Assembly: GCA_947630665.1 (NCBI GenBank)
Contig: CANRID010000026.1
Coordinates: 1-37,108, forward strand
Direction of reading: 5' to 3'
From: an uncultured Bacteroidales bacterium
GTDB taxonomy: Bacteria; Bacteroidota; Bacteroidia; Bacteroidales; UBA932
DNA length: 37,108 bases
Program-made: the position numbers and the translations under genes
In this document: piece after piece, positions 8,300-17,547 of the stretch
Layout: each line of letters begins with the position of its first letter
Numbering within the stretch: position 1 is the first letter of the stretch
Notes under the pieces: generated by a model
What the model saw: the letters and a program-made list of their open reading frames with translations, nothing else
Database searches by the model: none
Told to the model about the DNA's origin: nothing

Positions 8300-9510
8300 T
8301 TCCCGTTACTTTTGTTCATGATAAGAGACAATTCACTTGTCATCGCTTCCGCTATTTTCCCGGAAGCTCCCTTCCCGCCGAGCACGGTTCTTACCTGCCG
8401 GTAATCTTTTATCATTTCTTCGCGATAGTCGGATTCGTGCAGAAGACGCTCCAGTTCGCGGGCGATATTCTCCGGTGTACAGTCGTGCTGGATCAGTTCT
8501 TTGAAAATGAGTTTATCCAAAATGAGGTTCGCCAGGCTGATATAATTCAGTTTGACGAGCCGGCGGGCGATCCTGTAGGAAATTTCATTTCCTCCGTAGC
8601 ATACGACCTGAGGCGTTTTCAACAGGGCCGCTTCCAGACTGGCCGTACCGGAAGAGATGACGGCTGCATCCGCATGCCGCAGTACTGCATACGTTTCTCC
8701 CGAGAGGAAGAATATTTTAGGGGTGGTATGCGGAAGGTCTTTCTGGATAGTCTCTGAAGGAGACATATTTATAAAATGCATCCCGTATTTCCCGAGTATG
8801 TTTTCATAGAGGGAATATTCTACGGAAGGAGCGCCGGCCAATACGTACTGGTATTCCGGATGCAGCCGGGATGTTTCCAGCATACGGGGCAAAAGGAAAT
8901 TTATTTCCATTTTGCGGCTGCCGGCCAGCAGCCCGACAATGGGCTGGCGGGGATCGAGTCCTGTCCGTTTGCAGAAACTTTCTTTGTCCTCATTGCCGGA
9001 CGGATCATCTTCTATGCTGTCCAACAACGGATTGCCTCTATAAATGGCTTCAATACCCCATTTTTTAAAATAACCGATTTCGAAAGGAAAAATAATGAAC
9101 AGCCTGTCTGCGTATTTGCGCAGTTTATGCACCCGGCTCTCTTTCCATGCCCATACCTTGGGCGCTATATAATAAAATACGGTGATCCCTTTTTTTTTGG
9201 CGAATTCCGCTATCCGGAGATTGAATCCCGGATAGTCGATCAGTATCAGCGCATCGGGCTTGTATTCCAGGATATCTTCCTTACACTGTTTCAGATTCTT
9301 CCGTATTTTGCCTATGTTCCGCAACACCTCTACAAAGCCCATTACCGCGCTTTCCTTATAATGTTTTACCAGTACGGCTCCCTGTTGCTGCATGAGATCT
9401 CCTCCCCAGCAGCGGAATTCCGCCTGCGGGTCCTTTAGCCGGAGACCTTTTATCAGATTGGAACCGTGAAGGTCTCCCGAGGCTTCTCCGCTTATGAGAT
9501 AATACCGCAT
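8296..9510 (-). CDS. lpxB: Lipid-A-disaccharide synthase LpxB
   Basis: LpxB joins 2,3-diacylglucosamine 1-phosphate (lipid X) and UDP-2,3-diacylglucosamine to form the lipid A disaccharide at the inner face of the cytoplasmic membrane. The 404-residue protein begins MRYYLISGEASGDLHGSNL, a hallmark of the family, and has LILIDYPGFNLRIA, YYIAPKVWAWKESR, and a glycosyltransferase-like C-terminal part with SSGTASLEAALL. I chose the ATG at 9510, because the frame two codons upstream only offers a TTG. It lies 34 bases after surE and overlaps dapF by 4 bases. The gene shows that the organism makes LPS or lipo-oligosaccharide. Confidence 0.96.
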   Translation of the reverse strand: MRYYLISGEASGDLHGSNLIKGLRLKDPQAEFRCWGGDLMQQQGAVLVKHYKESAVMGFVEVLRNIGKIRKNLKQCKEDILEYKPDALILIDYPGFNLRIAEFAKKKGITVFYYIAPKVWAWKESRVHKLRKYADRLFIIFPFEIGYFKKWGIEAIYRGNPLLDSIEDDPSGNEDKESFCKRTGLDPRQPIVGLLAGSRKMEINFLLPRMLETSRLHPEYQYVLAGAPSVEYSLYENILGKYGMHFINMSPSETIQKDLPHTTPKIFFLSGETYAVLRHADAAVISSGTASLEAALLKTPQVVCYGGNEISYRIARRLVKLNYISLANLILDKLIFKELIQHDCTPENIARELERLLHESDYREEMIKDYRQVRTVLGGKGASGKIAEAMTSELSLIMNKSNGK

Positions 9511-9544
9511 TCGCAAAACGTTTTTATCATTCCTATTTGCCGGA

Positions 9545-10348
9545 TTATGCCGGCTTTTCCAAATTCCAGGTTGTGCGCAATTTTTCCAGTTCCCGGTATT
9601 CGGTTGTGTCTATGGTGTGTGGGACTATGGTTATATAACCCTGTTCCAATAATTTATGATCTCCGGTCGGAGCGGTTTCCTTGTCGAGGAATTCTCCCGT
9701 CATCCAATAATAATCCTGTCCGTGCGGGTCGGTATATAGAGCGAACTCCTTAACCCACATTCCTTTTCCCTGCGTGGCGAACCGGATCCCCCGTATTCTG
9801 TCTGCCGGCAGATCGGGGAAATTGATATTGAGAAATACCTCCGGCGCCGGTGGATTTTCGAAATAGTTTTTCAGGATGGTACCCATATAGGCTACGATGG
9901 CTGAAAAGTCGGCATCGGGATCGTGGCTGTCTAAGGATATCCCGATGGAAGGCACTCCGTAAATCGTCCCTTCGGCGGTTGCTCCCAGCGTGCCCGAATA
10001 GACGGAGGCGACGGAAGCATTGGAGCCGTGATTGATCCCGGACACTAACAGATCCGGTTTCTTGTCGGGATAAAATTTGTTCATCGCCATTTTGACGCAG
10101 TCTGCCGGGGTTCCGGTTAAGGCGTATGTTTCTATGGGAAAGCGGCCGGGGTCTTGCTGTCGGGATATATGGTGCAGCCGCAGGGGCCTGTTTAAAGTCA
10201 GGGCTGCGGACATGCCGGATTGCGCTTCTTTAGGAGCCAGAACGGTTACATTTCCGTATCCCGACAAAAAGTCGGAAATTGTCCGAAGCCCCTTTGAACC
10301 ATATCCGTCGTCGTTGGTTACAAGTATTTCCAAAGGCGTATTTTCCAT
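9545..10348 (-). CDS. surE: 5'/3'-nucleotidase SurE
   Basis: SurE is a metal-dependent phosphatase acting on nucleoside 5'- and 3'-monophosphates and short polyphosphates, linked in many bacteria to stationary-phase survival. The 267-residue protein has the expected start ILVTNDDGYGSKG with the metal-binding Asp13-Asp14 pair, Ser44 in the APKEAQSGMSAA loop, and the asparagine-bearing LLVSGINHGSN around residues 100-110. It heads the surE-lpxB-dapF cluster and diverges from the GAPDH gene. A weak -7-like TACCTTTA lies on the minus strand at 10375-10382, but I do not rate it as firm. Confidence 0.95.
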   Translation of the reverse strand: MENTPLEILVTNDDGYGSKGLRTISDFLSGYGNVTVLAPKEAQSGMSAALTLNRPLRLHHISRQQDPGRFPIETYALTGTPADCVKMAMNKFYPDKKPDLLVSGINHGSNASVASVYSGTLGATAEGTIYGVPSIGISLDSHDPDADFSAIVAYMGTILKNYFENPPAPEVFLNINFPDLPADRIRGIRFATQGKGMWVKEFALYTDPHGQDYYWMTGEFLDKETAPTGDHKLLEQGYITIVPHTIDTTEYRELEKLRTTWNLEKPA

Positions 10349-10405
10349 GCTTTAAAAATAATGAAAAATCTTGGTAAAGGTAATTATTTTTTCATACAAA
10401 ATTTT

Positions 10406-10413
10406 TACATTTG
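10406..10413 (+). promoter_or_regulatory. -7 box of the GAPDH promoter (TACATTTG)
   Basis: TACATTTG fits TAnnTTTG exactly and lies 42 bases before the GAPDH ATG in an AT-rich stretch. No good -33 TTG is seen at the normal spacing; strong glycolytic promoters in this phylum often depend mainly on the -7 box. Confidence 0.6.
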
Positions 10414-10425
10414 CACGGTTTTTGA

Positions 10426-11460
<1,035 letters not shown>

Positions 11461-11481
11461 TAAAGGACTCATAATAAATAA

Positions 11482-11519
11482 AAAGAGGGTGTGGAAAATA
11501 TGTACTTTCCGCCCTCTTT
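11482..11519 (+). terminator. Intrinsic terminator after GAPDH
   Basis: AAAGAGGG (11482-11489) and GGAAA (11493-11497) pair with TTTCC (11506-11510) and CCCTCTTT (11512-11519), leaving a small internal loop and an ATATGTAC hairpin loop. The right arm ends in T-rich sequence that runs on to 11526. It separates GAPDH from the HAMP gene. Confidence 0.7.
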
Positions 11520-11567
11520 GATTTTTCTATATCGGCAGTTCCAATCAAGTCTTTATTTATCGGATTT

Positions 11568-12353
11568 ATGAAAATGGGTATCAGAAAGAAAATCTCGCTG
11601 GGGTTCGTGGTGATAGGGACTATTTTGCTCTTTTCGAGTTTTATAGCCATCTACGAATTGGTGAGCATGAGAAAGTCGGTTTCCAATCTCGTTTCGGATA
11701 ACATAGTGAGCATCACTACATCCGGGTTATTACTGGAGGTGACCGACGAATATAATTTCGGCCTGTTAAACGGTCTGGGAAATTCTGCGATGGCCAGCAT
11801 ACCGGAATTCGAAAACGATACCCGTTTCAGCGACTATATAAAAACCGTAAAGGAAAGTTATACTACGGTGAAGGAAAAGCAGATGGCGGATTCCGTCCTG
11901 TATGCTTATACGTCGTATGTCATTATTCTGAAAGAGGCCCCGTATGTATGGCAGGGAAATTACCAGGAACGCCGCAACTGGTATTTTAACAAACTGTATC
12001 CCGTATATATGACATTGCGGGGGTATATCCAGAAATTGATCGATGTCTCCCACGAGGCTCTCGCCGAAAACTCCCGGAATATGAGGGAAAGTTTTTACAG
12101 GAGCATCATGCCTGGCGTGGTGGCTGTCGGGATAGGCATTGTATTGATCTTCCTTTTCAATTATTTCGTTTACAGATATTTCATAGCGCCGGTTTTAGCC
12201 GTTACAAAAGGGATTTCCGACTATCTTTCGTTCAACAAGAGCTATAATGTACAGTTCGACAGCAATGACGAATTGCAGGAACTGAACAGGAATGTAAAGG
12301 AGCTGGCGGATACCAATAAAAATTTAACGAAGGAAAAAGGCTTGCGGGGATGA
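11568..12353 (+). CDS. HAMP-domain membrane protein without output domain
   Basis: Protein of 261 residues built like the sensory half of a chemoreceptor or histidine kinase. It has a membrane segment (about residues 10-30), a mostly helical periplasmic region (about 31-178) resembling a four-helix-bundle sensor, a second membrane segment (about 179-200), and a HAMP-like region (about 201-252) ending in DELQELNRNVKELADTNKNL. Translation then stops after a few residues, so there is no kinase, cyclase or methyl-accepting part. The stop overlaps the trkH start as ATGA, so this looks like the natural end. The coupling suggests that the protein may sense a periplasmic or osmotic signal and act on the TrkH channel, but this is inference. 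An alternative start is the ATG at 11574. Confidence 0.8.
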   Translation: MKMGIRKKISLGFVVIGTILLFSSFIAIYELVSMRKSVSNLVSDNIVSITTSGLLLEVTDEYNFGLLNGLGNSAMASIPEFENDTRFSDYIKTVKESYTTVKEKQMADSVLYAYTSYVIILKEAPYVWQGNYQERRNWYFNKLYPVYMTLRGYIQKLIDVSHEALAENSRNMRESFYRSIMPGVVAVGIGIVLIFLFNYFVYRYFIAPVLAVTKGISDYLSFNKSYNVQFDSNDELQELNRNVKELADTNKNLTKEKGLRG

Positions 12354-13795
12354 ATATAAGCGTAATATCAAGAAATATCGGGATAGCACTCGTGTTTAAC
12401 GCCTTCTTCATGTTTTTGGGGGTGGCGGTTTCTGTTATTTACGATTTCGACTCTTCGTTTTCCCCTCTTTTTTTAAGCGCGGTCATTACTCTGACAGCGG
12501 GCCTCTTTCCCCTGATCTTCGTAAACAAACCCGATAATATAAATATCCGGGAAGGCCTGACGATCATCGTCCTTTCGTGGGTGTTGTCCTGTCTTTTCGG
12601 AATGTTGCCTTATGTGTTGTGGGGCGGAGAGTTTTCCCTTATCAATGCCTGGTACGAAAGCGTTTCGGGATATACCACTACGGGCGCGACCATTCTGACG
12701 GATGTGGAGGCTCTCCCCAAAGGATTGCTTTTCTGGAGATCATCCACCCATTTTATCGGGGGAATCGGGGTCGTCATTTTCATGCTGCTTATCCTGCCTA
12801 CCGTCAGTACGTTCCGGATGCGTCTCAGCAAAATGGAAATTTCCTCCTTGTCGAAAGAAAATTACCGGTTCCGCACCAAACAGACCATCGTGATTATCGG
12901 GACCGTATACTTGGGTCTGAATCTGCTGGAAACCGTTTCCCTTTTGATTGCCGGCATGGATTTGTTCGATGCCGTAAATCATTCGTTCAGCACGATAGCC
13001 ACCGGGGGATTCAGTACCCGGAATGAATCCATCCTGTTTTACCATTCCTTCCCGATAGAGTTGATAGTGATGATTTTCATGTTGTTGGGGGGATTGCATT
13101 TCGGCCTCCTGTATTCTTTCGTGATAGGGAAATCCATGAAAATCTTCAAATATCCCATTATCCGTTTCTATTTGGCTACGTTGCTTATCGGGATTATTAT
13201 AGTGACCTTCAATATCAAATTGTCCGGCAATGTCGATTCCTGGTGGATGGCCTTGCGGGAAAGTTCCTTCCAGGTTATAGCCTGCGCCTCTACCACCGGT
13301 TTCGCTACTGCGGATTCATCCGTCTGGCCCACCCTTTCCATCCTGGTGCTTATCTATTTTTCTTTGCAGTGCGCCTGTTCGGGTTCCACGACGGGAGGAT
13401 TGAAAGTGGACAGAATATATATTTTCTGCCAATCCTTCATCCGGCAGTTGAAAAAGCAGGTGCATCCGAATGCCGTGCTGCCGGTAAGGGTAGGAAACCA
13501 TACGCTCGATCCGGATATGGTAGAAGCGGTCAATTTATTTATCGTGGTGTATATGGCCATCATATTTATAGTTACGGTACTTATTTCCACTATGGGACTG
13601 GATATGCTGGATTCCTTTTCGGCTTCCGTGTCCAGTATGGGCAATGTGGGGCCGGGATTCGGGTCGGTGGGCCCGCTGGAAAATTATAACCATTTTCCGG
13701 TAATGGCCAAATTCATATTATCCGTAGAAATGCTTCTGGGCCGTTTGGAAATCTACTCGTTTTTACTGATATTTGTTTTATTCAAATGGAAATAA
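12350..13795 (+). CDS. trkH: TrkH family potassium uptake protein
   Basis: TrkH/KtrB-type membrane subunit that moves K+ into the cell. The 481-residue protein is very hydrophobic, with about ten membrane spans, and has four pore loops, each with its glycine: YTTTGAT near residues 108-114, TIATGGFST near 215-223, ACASTTGFATAD, and MGNVGPGFG. Those glycines form the K+ selectivity filter. It overlaps the HAMP gene by 4 bases and is followed 28 bases later by a helicase gene. The usual cytoplasmic gating partner, a TrkA/KtrA RCK protein, is not in this window and may be encoded elsewhere. Confidence 0.95.
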   Translation: MNISVISRNIGIALVFNAFFMFLGVAVSVIYDFDSSFSPLFLSAVITLTAGLFPLIFVNKPDNINIREGLTIIVLSWVLSCLFGMLPYVLWGGEFSLINAWYESVSGYTTTGATILTDVEALPKGLLFWRSSTHFIGGIGVVIFMLLILPTVSTFRMRLSKMEISSLSKENYRFRTKQTIVIIGTVYLGLNLLETVSLLIAGMDLFDAVNHSFSTIATGGFSTRNESILFYHSFPIELIVMIFMLLGGLHFGLLYSFVIGKSMKIFKYPIIRFYLATLLIGIIIVTFNIKLSGNVDSWWMALRESSFQVIACASTTGFATADSSVWPTLSILVLIYFSLQCACSGSTTGGLKVDRIYIFCQSFIRQLKKQVHPNAVLPVRVGNHTLDPDMVEAVNLFIVVYMAIIFIVTVLISTMGLDMLDSFSASVSSMGNVGPGFGSVGPLENYNHFPVMAKFILSVEMLLGRLEIYSFLLIFVLFKWK

Positions 13796-13823
13796 AAAGA
13801 AGTTAAAGGAGAAAAAAAGTGCG

Positions 13824-15242
13824 ATGGCGGTAGAGGAGTTTTTGGCGCAAAGGATGGCCGGGCAGTTGGAACATGCCCCCACCCGGTGCCAGGAAAATCT
13901 GTTCGGAAAGTTGGGCCTGTTCATGTCCGGAAGTTCTAAAGACAACTGGCTGATGGTGATAACCGGTTATGCGGGAACGGGCAAAACAACGGCCATTGCC
14001 GCATTCATCTCCGTTTTAAAAGAATTCAAATACCGGTATATATTGCTGGCGCCTACGGGCCGTTCCGCCAAAGTCCTGGCGAATTATACGGGAGAAAGCG
14101 CCAAAACCATCCATAAACAGATTTATCGGCAAAAATCCCTTAAAGAAGGACCGGGTCAGTTCTCGTTGGACATAAATAAAAACCGGAATACCGTTTTTAT
14201 AGTGGACGAAGCATCCCTGTTGTCCACGGGGGGAGGAGCTGCCAATTCTATTTTCGGGAGCGGAGATGTATTGGAGGATCTGGTTGCCTATGTGCGCTCC
14301 AATGAGAACAATCGTCTTATTTTGATGGGAGATCCCGCCCAGTTGCCTCCGATCGGTCTGGAGCGGAGTCCGGCTTTGGATTTATCCTATTTGTCCCGTT
14401 ATGCTGTTCCCCTGTCGGCTAATCTTACCACTGTGGTGAGGCAGGAGGGCGAAAGCGGTATTTTGCATAATGCGACTTTGCTCCGCCGTCAAATAGAAAA
14501 AGGAGATCTGGAAAATCCCGGTCTGGAGACGGACGGATTCGAGGATATCCGGCGGATTACGGGGGAGGAACTGATAGAGGAGATAGGGAATGCCATGGAT
14601 CGCTACGGTACGGATGAGGTAGTGGTGCTTTGCCGGTCGAATAACCGGGCGAACCGGTATAATCTGGGAATCCGGCGGAGTATTCTGTTTAGGGAGGAGC
14701 AGCTGACCCGGGGGGATAAATTGATGATCGTTAAAAACTGCTATCAGTTTCTGGAAAAAGTGCCCGAACTTGATTTTATCGCCAATGGAGACGTGGCCCG
14801 GCTCGAGCGCATTTCAAAATATGAGGAACGCTACGGGCTCCATTTCGCCAGCGCCTCCCTGTCTTTCCCGGATTATAATAATATAGAAATCGATGCCAAA
14901 ATCATCTTGGATACTCTTGTCTCGGACACTCCGGCGTTGAGCCAGGAACAACAAAGCGAGCTGTTCCGCCAGGTATATGAAGACTACGCCCACCTGGCTA
15001 CCAAGCGGAAAAGGATGGAAGCGGTCAGAGAGGATATTTACTTCAACGCTCTCCAGGTAAAATACGCCGGCGCCATCACTTGCCATAAATCCCAGGGCGG
15101 GCAATGGAAATGCGTATTCATAGATAATTCCCTGTGGAAAGACCCCATTACGTTAGATGATAAGAAATGGCTTTATACGGCCATCACCAGAGGGGTGGAA
15201 CAGGTTTTTCTGGTTAATTTCAAAGATACCCATTTCCGTTGA
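13824..15242 (+). CDS. SF1 (RecD-like) helicase / AAA ATPase
   Basis: Protein of 472 residues with the motifs of superfamily 1B DNA helicases. They appear in order: Walker A GYAGTGKTT (residues 48-56), APTGRSAKV (Ia), Walker B FIVDEAS (125-131), GDPAQLPPI (motif III, 169-177), CHKSQGGQW (motif V, near 420-428), and YTAITRGVEQ (motif VI, 451-460). The C-terminal part corresponds to the UvrD_C_2 type. It is shorter than RecD and lacks a clear N-terminal RecB-contact domain, so it is more like the stand-alone RecD-like helicases of Bacteroidota. The start is the ATG at 13824, 12 bases after AAAGGAG; the upstream TTG lies inside trkH. It may be read from the trkH transcript, though the functions look unrelated. 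Confidence 0.9.
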   Translation: MAVEEFLAQRMAGQLEHAPTRCQENLFGKLGLFMSGSSKDNWLMVITGYAGTGKTTAIAAFISVLKEFKYRYILLAPTGRSAKVLANYTGESAKTIHKQIYRQKSLKEGPGQFSLDINKNRNTVFIVDEASLLSTGGGAANSIFGSGDVLEDLVAYVRSNENNRLILMGDPAQLPPIGLERSPALDLSYLSRYAVPLSANLTTVVRQEGESGILHNATLLRRQIEKGDLENPGLETDGFEDIRRITGEELIEEIGNAMDRYGTDEVVVLCRSNNRANRYNLGIRRSILFREEQLTRGDKLMIVKNCYQFLEKVPELDFIANGDVARLERISKYEERYGLHFASASLSFPDYNNIEIDAKIILDTLVSDTPALSQEQQSELFRQVYEDYAHLATKRKRMEAVREDIYFNALQVKYAGAITCHKSQGGQWKCVFIDNSLWKDPITLDDKKWLYTAITRGVEQVFLVNFKDTHFR

Positions 15243-15273
15243 TCCGGGATTTTTATAATTGCAAATAATGTTT

Positions 15274-15281
15274 TATCTTTA
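15274..15281 (+). promoter_or_regulatory. Possible -7 box before the DPP IV gene (TATCTTTA)
   Basis: TATCTTTA is one base off TAnnTTTG and lies 36 bases before the ATG at 15318 in an AT-rich gap. It offers the peptidase gene its own start of transcription. Confidence 0.35.
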
Positions 15282-15317
15282 TCCGTTACATTATATTTAT
15301 TAAACTATTTGAGCTGT

Positions 15318-17510
15318 ATGAAAAATTCACACAGAATGTTAACGCTGGCCGCAGCCTTGCTGCTTTCCTGGTCCGGTTTTTCTCCGGCAGCCTTGGCCGG
15401 CGACGGCCTTCAGGAAGAAGATGGGGCCGGTAAGAAAATGCTTACCCGGGAACAGTTGCTCGGCAGCATGCCCGAGGGAATCCTCAACTCTCTTCCTTTT
15501 CCCGCTTATTGGGAAGATAAAGACAACGTGGTGTTTTCCTTTCCGGATCCCCAGACCCGTAATACCTCGTATTTCAATTATAATGTAAAAACAAAAAAAC
15601 GTACGCCCGTCACTCCCAAAGAGAATAAAATACAGGATCCGCAGGCGGATGTGAAAGAGGCGGCCATGGAGAAATTCAAGACCGTAAAGGATTATGACAA
15701 GGCGAAAAACGCCACTTTTTCTCCGGACGCTTCCAAAATAGCTTATACAAAAGAGAATAACCTGTATGTTTACGATGCGGCTTCCGGTAAGGAAAAACAG
15801 CTTACCACGGACGGTTCCAACCTTATTCTGAACGGTTGGGCTTCCTGGGTGTATTATGAAGAGATACTGGGCCGTTCCTCCCGGTATAAGGCTTTCTGGT
15901 GGAGTCCCGACAGCAAAACCCTGGCCTATTATCGTTTCGATGATTCCAAGGTTCCGATGTTCCCGATATATAACTCCACGGGCAAGCACGGCTTCGTTAC
16001 GGAAACCCGCTATCCGAAAGCCGGCGATGAAAATCCGCAGGTGAAAATCGCTTTCGTGGATGTAGAGAACGGCGATACGGTATGGGCCGATTTCGATGAG
16101 AAGGAAGACCAATATTTCGGAATCCCATTCTGGAATGCGGACGGCAGCAAGTTTATCGTTCCGTGGATGCCCAGAGAACAGAACCATCTGGTACTCTATA
16201 CCCTCGACCCTGCGACCGGGCAGAAAGAAAGCATTTACAATGAGCGGCAGGAAACCTGGATCGACTGGATGTCCGACATGCATTTTACCGAAGACGGTTT
16301 TTATATGGTGCGGGATACCGACTTGTGGGAGCAGATTTATTTCCAGTCTTTCGATGGAAAACGCTTAGACAAAATTACCGATGGAAAGAACTGGGGAGTG
16401 CAGATTCTGAAAGTGGATCAGAAAGAAGGGACCATCTATTTTACGGCCCGCAGGGAAATCAGCACCCGCGTGGATTTTTACCGCGTGGATCTGAAAACGA
16501 AGAAGATCGAAAGACTCTCTACCGGAGATTACAGCTACGGAAACATCCGGCTGGCTCCCGACAACAAACATTTCGTGGCGGTTTTCTCCAATTCTTCCAC
16601 TCCTGCCAAGGTGGCCGTTATCGGCACGGATAAGAAAAAGGCGGTGGATATTGTGGCCGACAGCAAAGGCGACAAGTTCGATGAATACGTGCTGGCGATT
16701 CCCGAAATGCTTTATATTCAGACTCCCGACGGTTATACTATTCCGGCTCAGGTAACATGGCCGGTAAATCTCGACCCTGCCAAAAAGTATCCCGTATTGG
16801 TTTCCATGTACGGGGGACCTAATTCCGGCACGGTGATGGATACCTGGAAAGGAATCGGGTTCGGCACCCAATGGTGGCCTTACGAGGGGGTCATTCAGAT
16901 TTCCATAGACCACCGCGCCTCGGGCCATTGCGGCAAGGAGGGGCTTAATTTCCTTCACCGGAATTTGCTGACTGTGGAATTGAAGGATTATATAGAGTGG
17001 ATCAAATATCTGTATACCAAACCTTTCGTTAATCGTGAAAAAATCGGCATCACCGGATTTTCATACGGAGGCAGTATGACCATGCTGGCGGTCACCCGTG
17101 GAAGCGATTATTTCAAATACGGAATTGCCGGCGGAGGCGTGTATGATTACGGTTTATACGATACCCACTATACCGAACGGTATATGGACCGTCCGCAGGA
17201 TAACCCACAGGGATATGAAAATACCCGGATCATGGATCACCTGTCGGGATATAAAGGGGATAAAACCAATTATGTGAAGATCACTCACGGAACCAGCGAT
17301 GATAACGTACACATGCAGAATACCATGCAATTGATAGAAGCCCTTCAGAAGAGCGGAAAGCAGTTCGATCTGATGCTGTATCCGGGTGCATTCCACGGAT
17401 ATCGGGGAGAGCAATCCATGCATTCGACCGTAGGGGATTATATTTTCTGGTACCGTCATTTACTGGATAAGGAAGCTCCGGAGGATCTGCTGGACCGGTT
17501 CAAAAAATAA
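15318..17510 (+). CDS. Exported S9B dipeptidyl-peptidase IV
   Basis: Serine peptidase that trims X-Pro (or X-Ala) dipeptides from the N-termini of peptides, working outside the cytoplasm. The 730-residue protein starts with a signal peptide (MKNSHRMLTLAAALLLSWSG, cut near ALA-GD). A beta-propeller follows up to about residue 475, including WVYYEEILGR, the glutamate motif that holds the substrate N-terminus. The C-terminal alpha/beta hydrolase has the triad Ser582 in GFSYGGS, an aspartate in GTSDDNVH (661 or 662), and His693 in GAFHGY. The start is the ATG at 15318; the TTG three codons earlier is less likely. Together with the C1 peptidases further right, it points to peptide feeding. A related prolyl tripeptidyl peptidase activity cannot be ruled out. 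Confidence 0.93.
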   Translation: MKNSHRMLTLAAALLLSWSGFSPAALAGDGLQEEDGAGKKMLTREQLLGSMPEGILNSLPFPAYWEDKDNVVFSFPDPQTRNTSYFNYNVKTKKRTPVTPKENKIQDPQADVKEAAMEKFKTVKDYDKAKNATFSPDASKIAYTKENNLYVYDAASGKEKQLTTDGSNLILNGWASWVYYEEILGRSSRYKAFWWSPDSKTLAYYRFDDSKVPMFPIYNSTGKHGFVTETRYPKAGDENPQVKIAFVDVENGDTVWADFDEKEDQYFGIPFWNADGSKFIVPWMPREQNHLVLYTLDPATGQKESIYNERQETWIDWMSDMHFTEDGFYMVRDTDLWEQIYFQSFDGKRLDKITDGKNWGVQILKVDQKEGTIYFTARREISTRVDFYRVDLKTKKIERLSTGDYSYGNIRLAPDNKHFVAVFSNSSTPAKVAVIGTDKKKAVDIVADSKGDKFDEYVLAIPEMLYIQTPDGYTIPAQVTWPVNLDPAKKYPVLVSMYGGPNSGTVMDTWKGIGFGTQWWPYEGVIQISIDHRASGHCGKEGLNFLHRNLLTVELKDYIEWIKYLYTKPFVNREKIGITGFSYGGSMTMLAVTRGSDYFKYGIAGGGVYDYGLYDTHYTERYMDRPQDNPQGYENTRIMDHLSGYKGDKTNYVKITHGTSDDNVHMQNTMQLIEALQKSGKQFDLMLYPGAFHGYRGEQSMHSTVGDYIFWYRHLLDKEAPEDLLDRFKK

Positions 17511-17547
17511 CGGTATCTCGGATGCTGTCCGGGGTCCGGGGATATTA

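Noticed and set aside
17514-17544. Terminator between the DPP IV gene and the convergent methyltransferase gene
   Set aside because: A bulged stem TATCTCGG/CCGGGGATA exists but no T run follows it directly, and it almost touches the methyltransferase stop; too weak to call.
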